From positions 39,507 through 103,506 of the forward strand of contig LAEA01000152.1 in assembly GCA_000961745.1 (NCBI GenBank): a stretch of DNA of 64,000 nt, read 5' to 3'. The DNA is from Rhodospirillaceae bacterium BRH_c57. Its GTDB lineage: Bacteria; Pseudomonadota; Alphaproteobacteria; Rhodospirillales; Rhodospirillaceae. Below are positions 1 through 7,992 of this stretch, in pieces; position 1 is the stretch's first letter; each line of letters begins with the position of its first letter. Position numbers and translations under genes: made by a program. Under the pieces are notes generated by a model, which worked only from the letters and a program-made list of their open reading frames with translations, was not told the DNA's origin and made no database searches.

Positions 1-1
1 G

Positions 2-526
2 CCGTCAAAGTGGCTTGTGGACATCATCGGCAAAAGCCGCGACGTGAGCACTGTGGCAGCTTACCAAGACATGAATCAGATGATCTATGTTTTCGGAGAC
101 CACACCAAGACCACCGTCGCTATGGCCAGGGTGTTGCTGGTGGGACTGAACTGCGCAGATACCCACGCAATGGATATCATTTCGTCCGTTAATGAAAGCA
201 TCTCTCCTGCGTGGTTTGGTGAAACTAGGGTGTTCTTTCGCGAGCCTGGAAGGGATGCTATCCAGGTCGGTGTCCAGCCTCCATGCTGGAACCTCAGAGA
301 GGATTGTGCCGATATCGGTACCCCGAATCCCTACCACTCGGCCAAGAGTTCATTCCTTCCAAGCCAGAGCGGCATAGTGAAGGGCTCGGGAGTCCGGTGG
401 ACCGATAAGATCGCCAAACAGATCAACAGGCTCATCGGCCAAGGACAAAGCGTCTCCGATGCCTGTCGCCGTGTTGGAGTCAGCAGGCAGACCTACTATC
501 GCCGTTCTGGCAATAGCGGGCCATAA
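2..526 (+). CDS. VirD4/TraG-like coupling protein, C-terminal part with HTH tail (5' truncated by window edge)
   Basis: The reading frame is open to the left edge, so only the C-terminus is present. The first 60 or so visible residues (KWLVDIIGKSRDVST, then AAYQDMNQM and LVGLN) fit the segment of type IV coupling ATPases downstream of Walker B, where rows of helices end in Q-D-xx-Q and an L-x-x-N turn. The last 45 residues are a separate helix-turn-helix ending GVSRQTYYRR, of the Hin/resolvase type. The next two genes look like fragments of the same family, and the third carries a near-identical HTH. Known family role: docking of DNA or protein substrates to a conjugation machine at the inner membrane. 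The HTH tail is unusual and suggests DNA binding. Family assignment is by eye and moderate. Confidence 0.5.
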   Translation, partial: PSKWLVDIIGKSRDVSTVAAYQDMNQMIYVFGDHTKTTVAMARVLLVGLNCADTHAMDIISSVNESISPAWFGETRVFFREPGRDAIQVGVQPPCWNLREDCADIGTPNPYHSAKSSFLPSQSGIVKGSGVRWTDKIAKQINRLIGQGQSVSDACRRVGVSRQTYYRRSGNSGP

Positions 527-610
527 ACTGTCCACATGAGGATGGTTGCCATGAGGATGGCCGCCGCTTAGCCTTTGAGAAGAGACTTCATCATCATACG
601 GGAGGTGCAC

Positions 611-1456
611 ATGGGAATCTTCGCACGCATCAAGGACTTCATCGAAAGGTTCGGCGAACCCGACCTGAGCTACGCCATCGACGATGGCGAAGACTCCTTT
701 CCCCCACCGCTGGTTCCCCAGGGCTTCGTACGACTGAACACCGCTTTCGGCAGCTTCGAAGCGGAGGACGCCCCGTCCTCAGGGGGGCTTGTCATCGATC
801 CTTACGGGGCCGTCGATGCCCTGGACGAGGGCTTGCTGATGCGGTTCAATCCGCTCGACCTCGTGCCAAGCGACGACGTGAAGGCGGCGGGCGACATGGC
901 CTATCGCATTGCGGAGTGCGTCATACCGAAACAGGAAACCTCGTTCATTACCGAGGGTCTGGGTCACGACAGGGTGATGTTGGCCGCCCTGATTCAGTGG
1001 ATGGCGATGACATGGGGGAAGGACGAGGGCTTCAGGAACCTCTCCGACCTCGGGCGGATCGTCCGCCACCAGTCTCTCGTGGATTCACTCGTCACCGGCG
1101 GCCCCCTGCCCCCGCCGCGCGGCAAGGACGGCGACAGCCTCATCGACGACCTCAAAGATAGGGACACAAACTGGCACGCCGGCAAGTGGACGGATGAGCC
1201 GACTTGGGTCTCTCAGGCCACCGACCTTCTGGCCGACGCGGGCGCTAGGACCCTCGCCTACGCCAGACTGGCGACCGCACTGGACTTCCTCAAGGACCGC
1301 TCGGCAGGAGATGTGATGGCTGACACCGACGTGGACATCGACGCGGTGAGGAATTCAGACGTCTTTATCTACATGCCCCGCGAAGTCGAACGGGAAGACG
1401 AAAGGTACAGACTGGCCCGCTTCTGGCTGGCCCTCGTCGGCATGATCCGCGACTGA
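611..1456 (+). CDS. VirD4/TraG-like protein lacking the P-loop
   Basis: The start ATG has a strong GGGAGGT ribosome site 8 bases upstream, preferred over an in-frame ATG at 575. About 281 residues. The stretch GGLVIDPYGAVDAL followed by LMRFNPLDLV matches the IDPKGE...RFNPLD segment that follows the P-loop in VirD4/TraG proteins, and DVFIYMPREVEREDERYRL matches the later strand-plus-arginine segment. No GxxGxGK[ST] Walker A and no acidic Walker B is visible, so it should not hydrolyse ATP by itself. It lies between a coupling-protein C-terminus and another P-loop-less copy (1613-2587), suggesting a tandem family of degenerate or accessory subunits. A terminator follows at 1480. Function is inferred only. 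Confidence 0.55.
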   Translation: MGIFARIKDFIERFGEPDLSYAIDDGEDSFPPPLVPQGFVRLNTAFGSFEAEDAPSSGGLVIDPYGAVDALDEGLLMRFNPLDLVPSDDVKAAGDMAYRIAECVIPKQETSFITEGLGHDRVMLAALIQWMAMTWGKDEGFRNLSDLGRIVRHQSLVDSLVTGGPLPPPRGKDGDSLIDDLKDRDTNWHAGKWTDEPTWVSQATDLLADAGARTLAYARLATALDFLKDRSAGDVMADTDVDIDAVRNSDVFIYMPREVEREDERYRLARFWLALVGMIRD

Positions 1457-1479
1457 TGTTGGATGACATTGAAACATTT

Positions 1480-1512
1480 AAGCCCCCGTCGTCACAGCGG
1501 GGGCTTTCTCTA
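1480..1512 (+). terminator. Rho-independent terminator
   Basis: Inverted repeat AAGCCCCC (1480-1487) with GGGGGCTT (1499-1506), followed by a T/C-rich tail. It separates the gene ending at 1456 from the promoter at 1538. Confidence 0.75.
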
Positions 1513-1537
1513 TAACTAAAGACACACAAAAGAAGTG

Positions 1538-1566
1538 TTGGCATATGGATTGACAACCAGATAAAT
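1538..1566 (+). promoter_or_regulatory. Shared-motif promoter for the HTH-VirD4-like gene
   Basis: GTGTTGGCATATGGA contains a TTGGCA -35 box (1538-1543), a 17-bp spacer and ATAAAT (1561-1566). It is a member of the plasmid-wide GTGTTGRCATRYGGA motif. It fixes the downstream start to the ATG at 1613 and not to one at 1565. Confidence 0.7.
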
Positions 1567-1612
1567 GGCTCGTAGCTTCAAGAGAGTTACACATCCACAG
1601 GGAGAGTTACAC

Positions 1613-2587
1613 ATGACACAGGACATCAAAGAAGCGAACATCGACCAAGCGACTGACAACACCTCCAAGGGTAAGCGTCTGACGCACGAGACCGACGCCC
1701 TCGTCTACGACCTCAGGAGCAAGGGCACCGACATCGCCAAGGTCTGCCGCACCTGCGGGATATCCAGGCCGACCTACTACCGACGCTACGATGCCGAAGG
1801 TAGGAGGCTGCCGGGCACCGAAAGCGGTGTCGCCGCCCTGATGATGGGGGCGGGGCCGATCTCCGAGGACGAGGGGTGGCTGAACCTGTCCAATGACGAC
1901 CTCGCGGCCTTGGTGGCATCGGAGACCGCCATCATCGACCCCTTCGGGATCTTGGACGGCAGAGGAGGAGCGACGCTCAACCCGCTCGACCTCGTCCCTG
2001 TGCCAGATGGCACTCCGGAGACGGACACGGTGTTCAGGAACACTGTGATCTTTTTGGGTGGTGCCATGTTCAGCGAGATGTACAGCAGAGAGGTATCGCG
2101 TGGACCGGCGTCCAAGTTCTTCTGCGGATCCGCCCTCCGGTTGATACAGGCCCTCATCGGGGTCGTCTGTGCTTCCTACCCCGTCGGAGACGACAGGCGG
2201 TCGCTTTTGACAGTGCGTGACTTCCTGAGGAACCTTGAGAAGCTGGAGAGCAGCCTGCGGGAGTGGGCGTCAGACCCCTCCTGGACCACGATCGGGGGCG
2301 GCATCGTCGCCGAGCACTGTTCGAAACTGGTTCAGGTGATCAGTGAAAAACAGGGGTTCGCTTCGGTCGCCGCCACCGCAGTCGTCGGCACCGCATGGTT
2401 ATCGCTGAAAGATATGATGAAGTCGGTCGAGGTCTCCTCGGTCGATCCCGAGCGTGTCAGCATCGACCTGCCGCTGGCGGTCGTGCTCCCGTCCAGCTTC
2501 GCGAAGCTGGAACCCGGACAGGGCTACATGCTTCTGTGGAGGGCGGTCAGGCACATAGCCGTCGTCCGCCGCCTGTGCTCGTGTTAG
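1613..2587 (+). CDS. HTH fused to P-loop-less VirD4/TraG-like domain
   Basis: The start ATG has GGGAG upstream and lies about 40 bases after the predicted transcription start; the bases GAGAGTTACACAT are duplicated just before it. About 324 residues. Residues near 20-55 hold a Hin-like HTH ending GISRPTYYRRY. Then AIIDPFGILDG and TLNPLDLVPV reproduce the IDPxG...NPLD coupling-protein signature, followed by a helical all-alpha-like region and a terminal LPLAVVLPSSFAKL strand segment. As in the 611-1456 gene, neither a Walker A nor a Walker B is seen. The architecture HTH plus dead coupling-ATPase core is odd; it might be a DNA-bound adaptor or regulator of conjugation. This is inference. Confidence 0.55.
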   Translation: MTQDIKEANIDQATDNTSKGKRLTHETDALVYDLRSKGTDIAKVCRTCGISRPTYYRRYDAEGRRLPGTESGVAALMMGAGPISEDEGWLNLSNDDLAALVASETAIIDPFGILDGRGGATLNPLDLVPVPDGTPETDTVFRNTVIFLGGAMFSEMYSREVSRGPASKFFCGSALRLIQALIGVVCASYPVGDDRRSLLTVRDFLRNLEKLESSLREWASDPSWTTIGGGIVAEHCSKLVQVISEKQGFASVAATAVVGTAWLSLKDMMKSVEVSSVDPERVSIDLPLAVVLPSSFAKLEPGQGYMLLWRAVRHIAVVRRLCSC

Positions 2588-2637
2588 AGCCGGGACAGAG
2601 AATGGTGAGCGAGGACAGCGATGGCTGCAAATAAGTG

Positions 2638-2666
2638 TTGGCATGAAGTCGGCCATGAGGGGGATG
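2638..2666 (+). promoter_or_regulatory. Shared-motif site, weak -10
   Basis: ATAAGTGTTGGCATGAAG matches the shared -35 motif (TTGGCA 2638-2643). The hexamer 17 bp downstream is GGGATG, a poor -10 box. It sits just upstream of the small ORF at 2669. Confidence 0.4.
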
Positions 2667-2668
2667 CG

Positions 2669-2941
2669 ATGATTGACAAGAGGAGGATTGTCGCGGAGTG
2701 GGTTGCCGGCATCCTCCCTCGCCGTTTGCCTTTCCTGGGCGGCGACTGGAAGCCGTACAGAGGCTTTCCTCCTTGGATGGGTATGGAGAGAGGCAATCGT
2801 GGAGATCAAGCGTCAGGAGGGCTAGAAAGCGTTCCTGCGGGCATCATCAGGGACGCTGCCCCCAACTCGTCCCAACCCAGGCCGAGGGACGGGAATCCCC
2901 ATTCATATTCGGCGGGGGAGATCTTCCATCCAGGATGGTAG
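2669..2941 (+). CDS. Possible small protein of unknown function
   Basis: 90-codon ORF whose ATG is preceded by GAGGGGG at good spacing and by a shared-motif promoter-like site. The N-terminus (MIDKRRIVAEWVAGILP) reads like protein, but the rest is rich in G, P and R and could be a chance frame. No family recognised. The stretch 2588-3048 otherwise holds nothing I can support. Confidence 0.3.
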   Translation: MIDKRRIVAEWVAGILPRRLPFLGGDWKPYRGFPPWMGMERGNRGDQASGGLESVPAGIIRDAAPNSSQPRPRDGNPHSYSAGEIFHPGW

Positions 2942-3048
2942 CCTCGCCGCTCCGCGTTTTGTGCAAGAAAAGCCCTATCCCGCTCGGCAACTGGCTTCGG
3001 ATCATCTCTCCTGATTGACCCTTGCTGACTCCTGAACACGTGGGTTAT

Positions 3049-3063
3049 GTTCCCCATATGTTC
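3049..3063 (+). promoter_or_regulatory. LexA/SOS box of umuDC
   Basis: GTTC, seven bases, GTTC: a perfect match to the alphaproteobacterial LexA operator. Just upstream TTGCTG (3022-3027), 17 bp, TTATGT (3045-3050) forms a plausible promoter, so the operator would cover the -10 box and start site. It predicts induction of umuDC by DNA damage. Confidence 0.85.
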
Positions 3064-3537
3064 CATGATGAGCGACATGATGCCGCCAGGACGGCGACGC
3101 TGCCTGCAGAGGCTTACGTGCCGGCTTCGGTCGGCAGCGAACCGCTGACTCTGGTTCTCTACAGCAGCCAGGTTCCGGCGGGTTTCCCGTCGCCGGCGGA
3201 CGATCACCTTGAGGGGCGTCTCGACGTCTACGAGTTGCTTGTGCGGCGTCCTGCGGCAACGTTCTTTTGCAAGGCGGTCGGTGAAAGCATGGTGGATGCG
3301 GGCATCAAAGACGGAGACCTGCTTGTCGTCGATCGTTCCATCCAGCCTCAGGCAGGCGACGTGGTGGTCGCTACGATGGACGGCGGTCTCACCGTCAAAC
3401 TGCTGCGGCAGAACGGCCTGCGGTGGGAGCTCGCCCCCGCCAACCCTGGCTTCCCTTCAATGCCGATCGACCCCGAGGAGGGCATTCAGGTGTGGGGTGT
3501 CGTGACCTATGCGATCACCCCCCTTTGTCCTCGGTGA
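3058..3537 (+). CDS. umuD: DNA polymerase V subunit UmuD (S24 self-cleaving peptidase)
   Basis: About 159 residues from the ATG at 3058. The cleavage site is Ala41-Gly42 in VPAGFPSPADD; the nucleophile is Ser77 in GESMVDAG and the general base Lys114 in TVKLL, the 37-residue Ser-Lys spacing of UmuD. In the SOS response RecA filaments trigger self-cleavage, and UmuD' then joins UmuC to form the translesion polymerase. The start is uncertain. The ATG at 3058 overlaps the LexA box and would make the mRNA almost leaderless; a TTG at 3022 in frame would place the operator inside the gene. umuC follows after 6 bases. Confidence 0.9.
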   Translation: MFHDERHDAARTATLPAEAYVPASVGSEPLTLVLYSSQVPAGFPSPADDHLEGRLDVYELLVRRPAATFFCKAVGESMVDAGIKDGDLLVVDRSIQPQAGDVVVATMDGGLTVKLLRQNGLRWELAPANPGFPSMPIDPEEGIQVWGVVTYAITPLCPR

Positions 3538-3543
3538 CGGGCT

Positions 3544-4815
3544 ATGGCCACATTCGCCATCGTCGACTGCAACAACTTCTATGTGTCCTGCGAGAGGCTG
3601 TTCCGTCCAGATCTTGAGGGCAGGCCGGTGGTCGTGCTGTCAAATAACGATGGTTGCGCCGTCGCCAGGAGCAACGAGGCCAAGGCACTTGGAATCGCCA
3701 TGGGCGAGCCTGCCTTCAAGATCCGTCACTTGGTCGACAGTCATGGGCTGGTCATGCTGTCGAGCAACTACGCCCTCTATGGCGACCTCAGCAGCCGGGT
3801 AATGGAGATCCTTGCCGACCACGCTCCCGCCTCCGAGGTTTACAGCATCGACGAGTGTTTCCTCGATCTCGACAGGTTGGCGGTGCCAGATCTCACCGCT
3901 TGGTGCCGCATCCTCCGGGACAAAGTCCGCCAGTGGACAGGAATCCCGGTGGCCATCGGCATCGGGCCGACCAAGACGCTGGCGAAGGTGGCCAACAGGC
4001 TTGCAAAGAAGTCGCCTAAGGCCGATGGGGTGCTGGATCTGGCGAATCATCCAGAGTGGGTCGAGGCTGCCTTGCGGCGTACCGAGATCGGCGATGTCTG
4101 GGGGATAGGCCGCCAGTGGGCAGGAAGCTGTCACCTCAAGGGGCTGCACACCGCTCTCGATCTCGCCCGAGCCGACGACGGTTGGGTGAAGAAGACCATG
4201 GGCAAAGTGGGTCTTCGTACCGTCCTTGAGTTGAGGGGGAGAGCGGTCCATACCCTTGAAACCGAGCCGCCAGCCCGGCAGAGCTGTTGCTGTTCGAGAA
4301 GCTTCGGGGAGGCGACCAGTGATCGGGGGCAGGTTCGCGATGCCTTGGTGAACTTCGCCGCGCGGGCTGCCCAGAAGGTCAGGAGAGACGGTCTCGCCGC
4401 CGGCACCGTGCAGGTATTCATCATGACCGACCGTTTTCGGCGGGACGAGCCGCAGCACACAGCCTCCACCTCGGTTCGTTTGTCGCCTGCCAGTTCAGAC
4501 AGCGGGGTGATCGTCTCCGCCGCCTGCAAGGCTCTGGATACCGTGTGGAAGGATGGCTTCGCCTTCAGGAAGGCGGGGGTGACGCTTGTGGACTTGGTGG
4601 ATCCAGCCACGCAACCCAGGGACCTCTTCACTTCAAAGCCGCCCCCTCAGTCAGCACAACTGATGGCCGCCCTGGACGGCATCGACCGGCGGTGGGGCCG
4701 AGGCACAATAGGTTTCGGTTTGGCGTCGAAGCAAGCCCCTTGGCGGATGCAGCAAGGGAGCAAGTCGCCCGGGTACACCACCCGATGGAATGACATTGTG
4801 GTGGTCACGTCGTGA
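3544..4815 (+). CDS. umuC: DNA polymerase V catalytic subunit UmuC (Y-family)
   Basis: 423 residues, normal length. The palm motifs [10 protein letters not shown] (catalytic Asp8) and SIDECFLDL are intact. The thumb/HhH region around [19 protein letters not shown] and the little-finger region with a C-terminal DUF4113-like end ([10 protein letters not shown]...[15 protein letters not shown]) are complete. It performs error-prone replication across lesions with UmuD'. It is cotranscribed with umuD from the SOS promoter. Plasmid-borne umuDC copies are common (for example mucAB and impCAB) and raise host mutability under stress. Confidence 0.95.
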   Translation: MATFAIVDCNNFYVSCERLFRPDLEGRPVVVLSNNDGCAVARSNEAKALGIAMGEPAFKIRHLVDSHGLVMLSSNYALYGDLSSRVMEILADHAPASEVYSIDECFLDLDRLAVPDLTAWCRILRDKVRQWTGIPVAIGIGPTKTLAKVANRLAKKSPKADGVLDLANHPEWVEAALRRTEIGDVWGIGRQWAGSCHLKGLHTALDLARADDGWVKKTMGKVGLRTVLELRGRAVHTLETEPPARQSCCCSRSFGEATSDRGQVRDALVNFAARAAQKVRRDGLAAGTVQVFIMTDRFRRDEPQHTASTSVRLSPASSDSGVIVSAACKALDTVWKDGFAFRKAGVTLVDLVDPATQPRDLFTSKPPPQSAQLMAALDGIDRRWGRGTIGFGLASKQAPWRMQQGSKSPGYTTRWNDIVVVTS

Positions 4816-5345
4816 CACATAGGGGACGAGCGTTCCCTCCGTGCACCTTCCACAGATTGGCACTGGTCGGGGTGATGGCGGGCTATGGAAGCCCCTCATT
4901 CAGGTTTCCCCTTTCCTCCGCGAACTCGCCCTCTCCGCCCCTCAGGATCCCACACCACCGTAAAGGAACAAAGATCCCCTTCCGCTGGCCAAGTTTCCAT
5001 TCCGTCGGACACATCCACTCCCCAAGGATCTGGCTCCCGCCAGAGGCCAGCAGAGAACCCTCCGACCACCACACTCCCCGGCACTGCCTCCAGACTCCCA
5101 CCCCATGACCAAACTCAGCCCGCCGAAGAACCCAGATCCCATATGCTGACCAGGCTCCTTTTGCCGCTCTCCAGATCCCATAACGGCCCTCCTCGACCGC
5201 CCTCCGACCCACGCTCCAAATACCGCCTCCGGCTCCTGTCCGAAGGCTCCTGAAATCCCGCTTTAGAAATCATTTAAAAGGTGGCGTCCGGACTAAGCAT
5301 TTTCACGTTTAAAATCAATAACTTATGCTGTCAACATTATTGAGA
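4816..5345. other. Gene-poor stretch before the iterons
   Basis: 530 bases without a convincing gene. The + strand is strongly C/T-rich between about 4890 and 5230, with many CTCCC runs, which leaves open frames by composition in both strands. From about 5260 it turns AT-rich, typical of the flank of a replication origin. Confidence 0.5.
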
Positions 5346-5427
5346 TGTGGGCGTAGAGCGACGACCATGTGGGCGTAGAGCGATACATTAGTGACAGCGA
5401 ATGTATCCTTTTTGTGGGCGTAGAGCG
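5346..5427 (+). repeat. Three iterons of replicon 1 (putative oriV)
   Basis: Three exact copies of TGTGGGCGTAGAGCG at 5346-5360, 5368-5382 and 5413-5427. Start-to-start distances are 22 and 45 bp, so the copies lie on one DNA face, with room for a lost middle copy. The flanks are AT-rich, and a replication initiator gene begins about 100 bp downstream. This is the expected layout of an iteron-controlled plasmid origin. Confidence 0.85.
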
Positions 5428-5460
5428 TTAGCCCTAACTCCCACATATGTGTAACACCTC

Positions 5461-5489
5461 TTGACTTTTGCACGTTAATGTATTTAATC
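5461..5489 (+). promoter_or_regulatory. Promoter of the replicon 1 initiator
   Basis: TTGACT (5461-5466), 17 bp, TTAATC (5484-5489). Immediately downstream GTTGTCATGCGGG (about 5491-5503) is a variant of the shared plasmid motif lying between promoter and gene, which could link replication control to the regulon. Confidence 0.6.
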
Positions 5490-5524
5490 TGTTGTCATGC
5501 GGGCACATTATTGGCAGGAGCATC

Positions 5525-6589
5525 ATGCGCTACAAAGAAGGGACTAGGAACCGGGAGGTTCATGAAGTGGCACCGCACGACGTGTCGATTTCGGAATGCA
5601 CGATATTCCACGTTCAGCCCCGCTCGTCTGCATCTCGCGGCATCGGGGCGGATTCCGGGGCAAGGCGGGTGTCGATGCTCGAAACGGACTGGAAGCCCCT
5701 CGCAAAGGACAAGGCGAAGGGTGAGATCGACCCCGTGGTGGAGGTTCAGTTTCTGTTCCCCCAATGGATGGGGGAGTTCCACGAAAGCGTTCTCCTTTCC
5801 ATCCTCGCCATTGCGGCGAGGAAGAGTCCTAATGCCAGAGAATTTGTGTCGGATTTCGACACCGACGAAGAAATGGACAAGCTGATCACACTCCTCGACA
5901 GCAAGGTGAAGGGCGACCGAAAGCGACTGGACAGAATCGCACTGACCACCCAGGCTTCGCCCTTGCTGAAGTCGGCAGGGAAGTCCACCAGTGCCAAGAA
6001 CTACGAGCGCCTCCACGGAGTGCTAAAGGATCTGTCCCGCGTCAACTGTGGCTACCGCTGGAAAGCGTCGGCGGAGTCAGAGGCCTGGAGCACGGCCAGC
6101 GAAAGTCTCTTCAACTACACCTTCGATGCCGACACAGGCGAAATAAGACTGAGCCTCAGTGGCAGGATAAGCCGAATCTTTGTGCCGACCCAAGACGGCA
6201 GCCTCCTTCGCTACGTTTCGATCTCCATGTCCGAGAGGTCGAAGCTCAACGGGGACGTGGCAATCCTCCTGCACTCGCACCTCTGCCGCCTCGTCTGGGA
6301 AGGGGACGGCTGCGGCAGGCCGTCGAAGAAGTTCCGGCCCGATACCATGATGAACTACGTCTACCGGGAGCCCCCCAAGGATTCACAGGAGGCCCGCGAC
6401 CGCCGCAAGGAAATCAGGAGGGCGCTCGACGCCATAGATGCCCTTCCCGGGTGGCGGGTCACCCGGTGGAACGAAGACGCTGAGAAGAAGGGGCCGAAGG
6501 ACATGATCTATTTCATCGGACGTCTGAAGACGGGCGTAGGCGATAACGCTGGCACCCTGCTCAAGTTCGGGCAGAAAAAGAAGGGCTGA
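5525..6589 (+). CDS. Plasmid replication initiator, IncQ RepC-like
   Basis: Start chosen at the ATG with GGAG 7 bases upstream, after the predicted transcript start; 354 residues. The C-terminal half shows the winged-helix pattern of IncQ-type RepC initiators: YVSISMSERSKLNGDVAILL, then HSHLCRLVWEGDG, then a DTMMNYVYR turn, then RRKEIRRALDAIDALPGW, corresponding to the DxARLIHQRLCGW...LCGYVW...RKAL..L..LGW series. It should bind the three iterons just upstream and melt the origin. The IncQ partners RepA helicase and RepB primase are not in the window. A second, unrelated initiator lies at 38580, so the molecule is a co-integrate or multireplicon plasmid. Confidence 0.7.
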   Translation: MRYKEGTRNREVHEVAPHDVSISECTIFHVQPRSSASRGIGADSGARRVSMLETDWKPLAKDKAKGEIDPVVEVQFLFPQWMGEFHESVLLSILAIAARKSPNAREFVSDFDTDEEMDKLITLLDSKVKGDRKRLDRIALTTQASPLLKSAGKSTSAKNYERLHGVLKDLSRVNCGYRWKASAESEAWSTASESLFNYTFDADTGEIRLSLSGRISRIFVPTQDGSLLRYVSISMSERSKLNGDVAILLHSHLCRLVWEGDGCGRPSKKFRPDTMMNYVYREPPKDSQEARDRRKEIRRALDAIDALPGWRVTRWNEDAEKKGPKDMIYFIGRLKTGVGDNAGTLLKFGQKKKG

Positions 6590-6697
6590 CCCATCTCAAC
6601 TGGAGGCATCCCTGCTTTGAGGCTCCGCTGGTACGGGGCCTCTGCGGTTTTCCGGTTCTACCCCGTGTCTCTGCGGCACGACCATCTGTAAGCTGGG

Positions 6698-6726
6698 TTG
6701 ACTTTTTAACACTAATGTGCCATTGT
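6698..6726 (+). promoter_or_regulatory. Putative promoter of the multi-HTH gene
   Basis: TTGACT (6698-6703), 17 bp, CATTGT (6721-6726). The -35 context GGGTTGACTTTTTAAC departs from the shared motif after TTGAC. Confidence 0.5.
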
Positions 6727-6768
6727 GACTTCATGTAGAGGGTGTCGGACCCTAGGGAGGATAGTGGA

Positions 6769-7752
6769 ATGGGCAAGGGGAGCAGCGTTATCGTATCCCG
6801 AGGGATCGAGCTCGGCGACGTCGAGATCGCGGCGGTCGTGTCCCGACTGCTGGACGAGGGGGTGACGATCAAGGACGCGGCCGAGATGATCGGCGTGAGC
6901 CGCCCGACGATCTACAATCGGTACAAGAAGGTCGCCGACGAGCGGAAGGCCGAGATCGCTTCCGTCCTCGCGTCGTCCGACTTTGAGACCATCCGTGAGG
7001 CCGTTCTGGACATCCCGAAGGTAAAAGCCCGTGCTAAGGAGCAGCAGGAGGCCGATCACCGCGAGATGCTCCGCTTGGCCAAGGATGGCATGCCCCGTGC
7101 GGCGATCGCTGCCAAGTACGGCATCACCAAGACCCGCCTGCTCCAGATCTTCAATGAGATGGGCTACCACGGTCGCATCACGGGCATCTCCCGCGAGGGT
7201 GCGGTCGAGGAGGCCCTCGCCCTGAACGCCAAGGGCATGACCCCCGCCGGCATCGCCGTGAAGTTCGGCATCCGCCTCGACCGCCTGTTCGACGTCATGG
7301 ACGAGAAGGGTCAGCGGTTTCCCCTCCCCGACCACGCGGTCGCGATGGCCGACGCAGGGTTCTCACCGAAGGAGATCGCCCGAGCCGTCGGGTGGGAAGA
7401 GCGTCGGCTGAAGAAGGCCCTCGACGACGAAGCCGGAATCCATCTCACCTCTTACGAGGGGCACCCGCACGAGATCGAGATGCTGACCATGATCCTGCAG
7501 GGCGTGCCGAAGCAACAAATTCTCGACCGCCTTGGGGTCGGCTTCCGTGCCCTCAACGCCGCAGAGCAGCGGGCGGGCTTCCCTCCGCTGGAAGAGCATG
7601 TCCATGCGATCCGCAAAGGGGTCGCCGAAGGTCGCGGCATCGACGAGATGGCCCTCGCCCTCGGTGTCCACCGCAACCAGGTGGCAACAGTGATGGGCTG
7701 CATTTCCAACATGGAAGAGGGCGACGAACTCGCTCCGAGGGGGATGGCATGA
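6769..7752 (+). CDS. Protein built from an array of helix-turn-helix repeats
   Basis: Start at the ATG following GGGAGGATAGTGGA; 327 residues. At least five, probably six, HTH units follow one another. They are around GVTIKDAAEMIGVSRPTIYNRY, GMPRAAIAAKYGITKTRLLQ, GMTPAGIAVKFGIRLDRLFD, GFSPKEIARAVGWEERRLKK, a looser unit at QGVPKQQILDRLGVG, and GRGIDEMALALGVHRNQVAT. No oligomerisation, ligand or catalytic domain is visible. The first unit resembles the Hin-like HTHs of the VirD4-like genes at the left edge. A good terminator follows, so it is transcribed alone. A second multi-HTH protein is at 22224. Such an array could read a long DNA site or bridge repeats; function unknown. Confidence 0.75.
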   Translation: MGKGSSVIVSRGIELGDVEIAAVVSRLLDEGVTIKDAAEMIGVSRPTIYNRYKKVADERKAEIASVLASSDFETIREAVLDIPKVKARAKEQQEADHREMLRLAKDGMPRAAIAAKYGITKTRLLQIFNEMGYHGRITGISREGAVEEALALNAKGMTPAGIAVKFGIRLDRLFDVMDEKGQRFPLPDHAVAMADAGFSPKEIARAVGWEERRLKKALDDEAGIHLTSYEGHPHEIEMLTMILQGVPKQQILDRLGVGFRALNAAEQRAGFPPLEEHVHAIRKGVAEGRGIDEMALALGVHRNQVATVMGCISNMEEGDELAPRGMA

Positions 7753-7786
7753 GATTGCCCCAGGAGGACGCACCCAAGTACGAGAG

Positions 7787-7807
7787 AGGGCTTCGGCCCT
7801 TTTTTTA
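7787..7807 (+). terminator. Rho-independent terminator
   Basis: Stem AGGGC/GCCCT with a TTCG tetraloop followed by seven T. It ends the multi-HTH gene. Confidence 0.9.
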
Positions 7808-7828
7808 GCTCCATAAACGTAAAAACGC

Positions 7829-7862
7829 TTGACTTATTTGCAAAATGGTGTCACTGTATAAA
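7829..7862 (+). promoter_or_regulatory. Putative promoter upstream of a 19-codon ORF
   Basis: TTGACT (7829-7834) with CACTGT 17 bp downstream, overlapping a TATAAA (7857-7862). It lies directly before the GGGAGGGG ribosome site of the short ORF at 7892. Confidence 0.4.
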
Positions 7863-7891
7863 CATGAAAAGGCCATTGTTGGGAGGGGACG

Positions 7892-7951
7892 ATGAAAGAT
7901 ACCGCATTTAACTGTTGGCATGTATACTTAAGCGCGCTAGAAATTATATAA
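7892..7951 (+). CDS. Possible 19-residue leader peptide
   Basis: ATG after GGGAGGGGACG, an excellent ribosome site, coding for MKDTAFNCWHVYLSALEII and a TAA. It overlaps the shared-motif promoter at 7915-7943 that drives the next genes, so its translation could affect expression from that promoter, or it may be decayed. Low confidence because of size. Confidence 0.3.
   Translation: MKDTAFNCWHVYLSALEII
7915..7943 (+). promoter_or_regulatory. Shared-motif promoter for the 7993-8615 gene pair
   Basis: CTGTTGGCATGTATA: -35 TTGGCA (7915-7920), 17 bp, TAGAAA (7938-7943). Confidence 0.6.
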
Positions 7952-7992
7952 GGTGCTCGCTGTGCGGGTGGGGCTAACTTCTGGGAGGGAAG

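Noticed and set aside
4812-5253. ORFs of about 80-120 codons on both strands downstream of umuC
   Set aside because: Driven by the C/T-rich composition; no start signals and overlapping frames on both strands.
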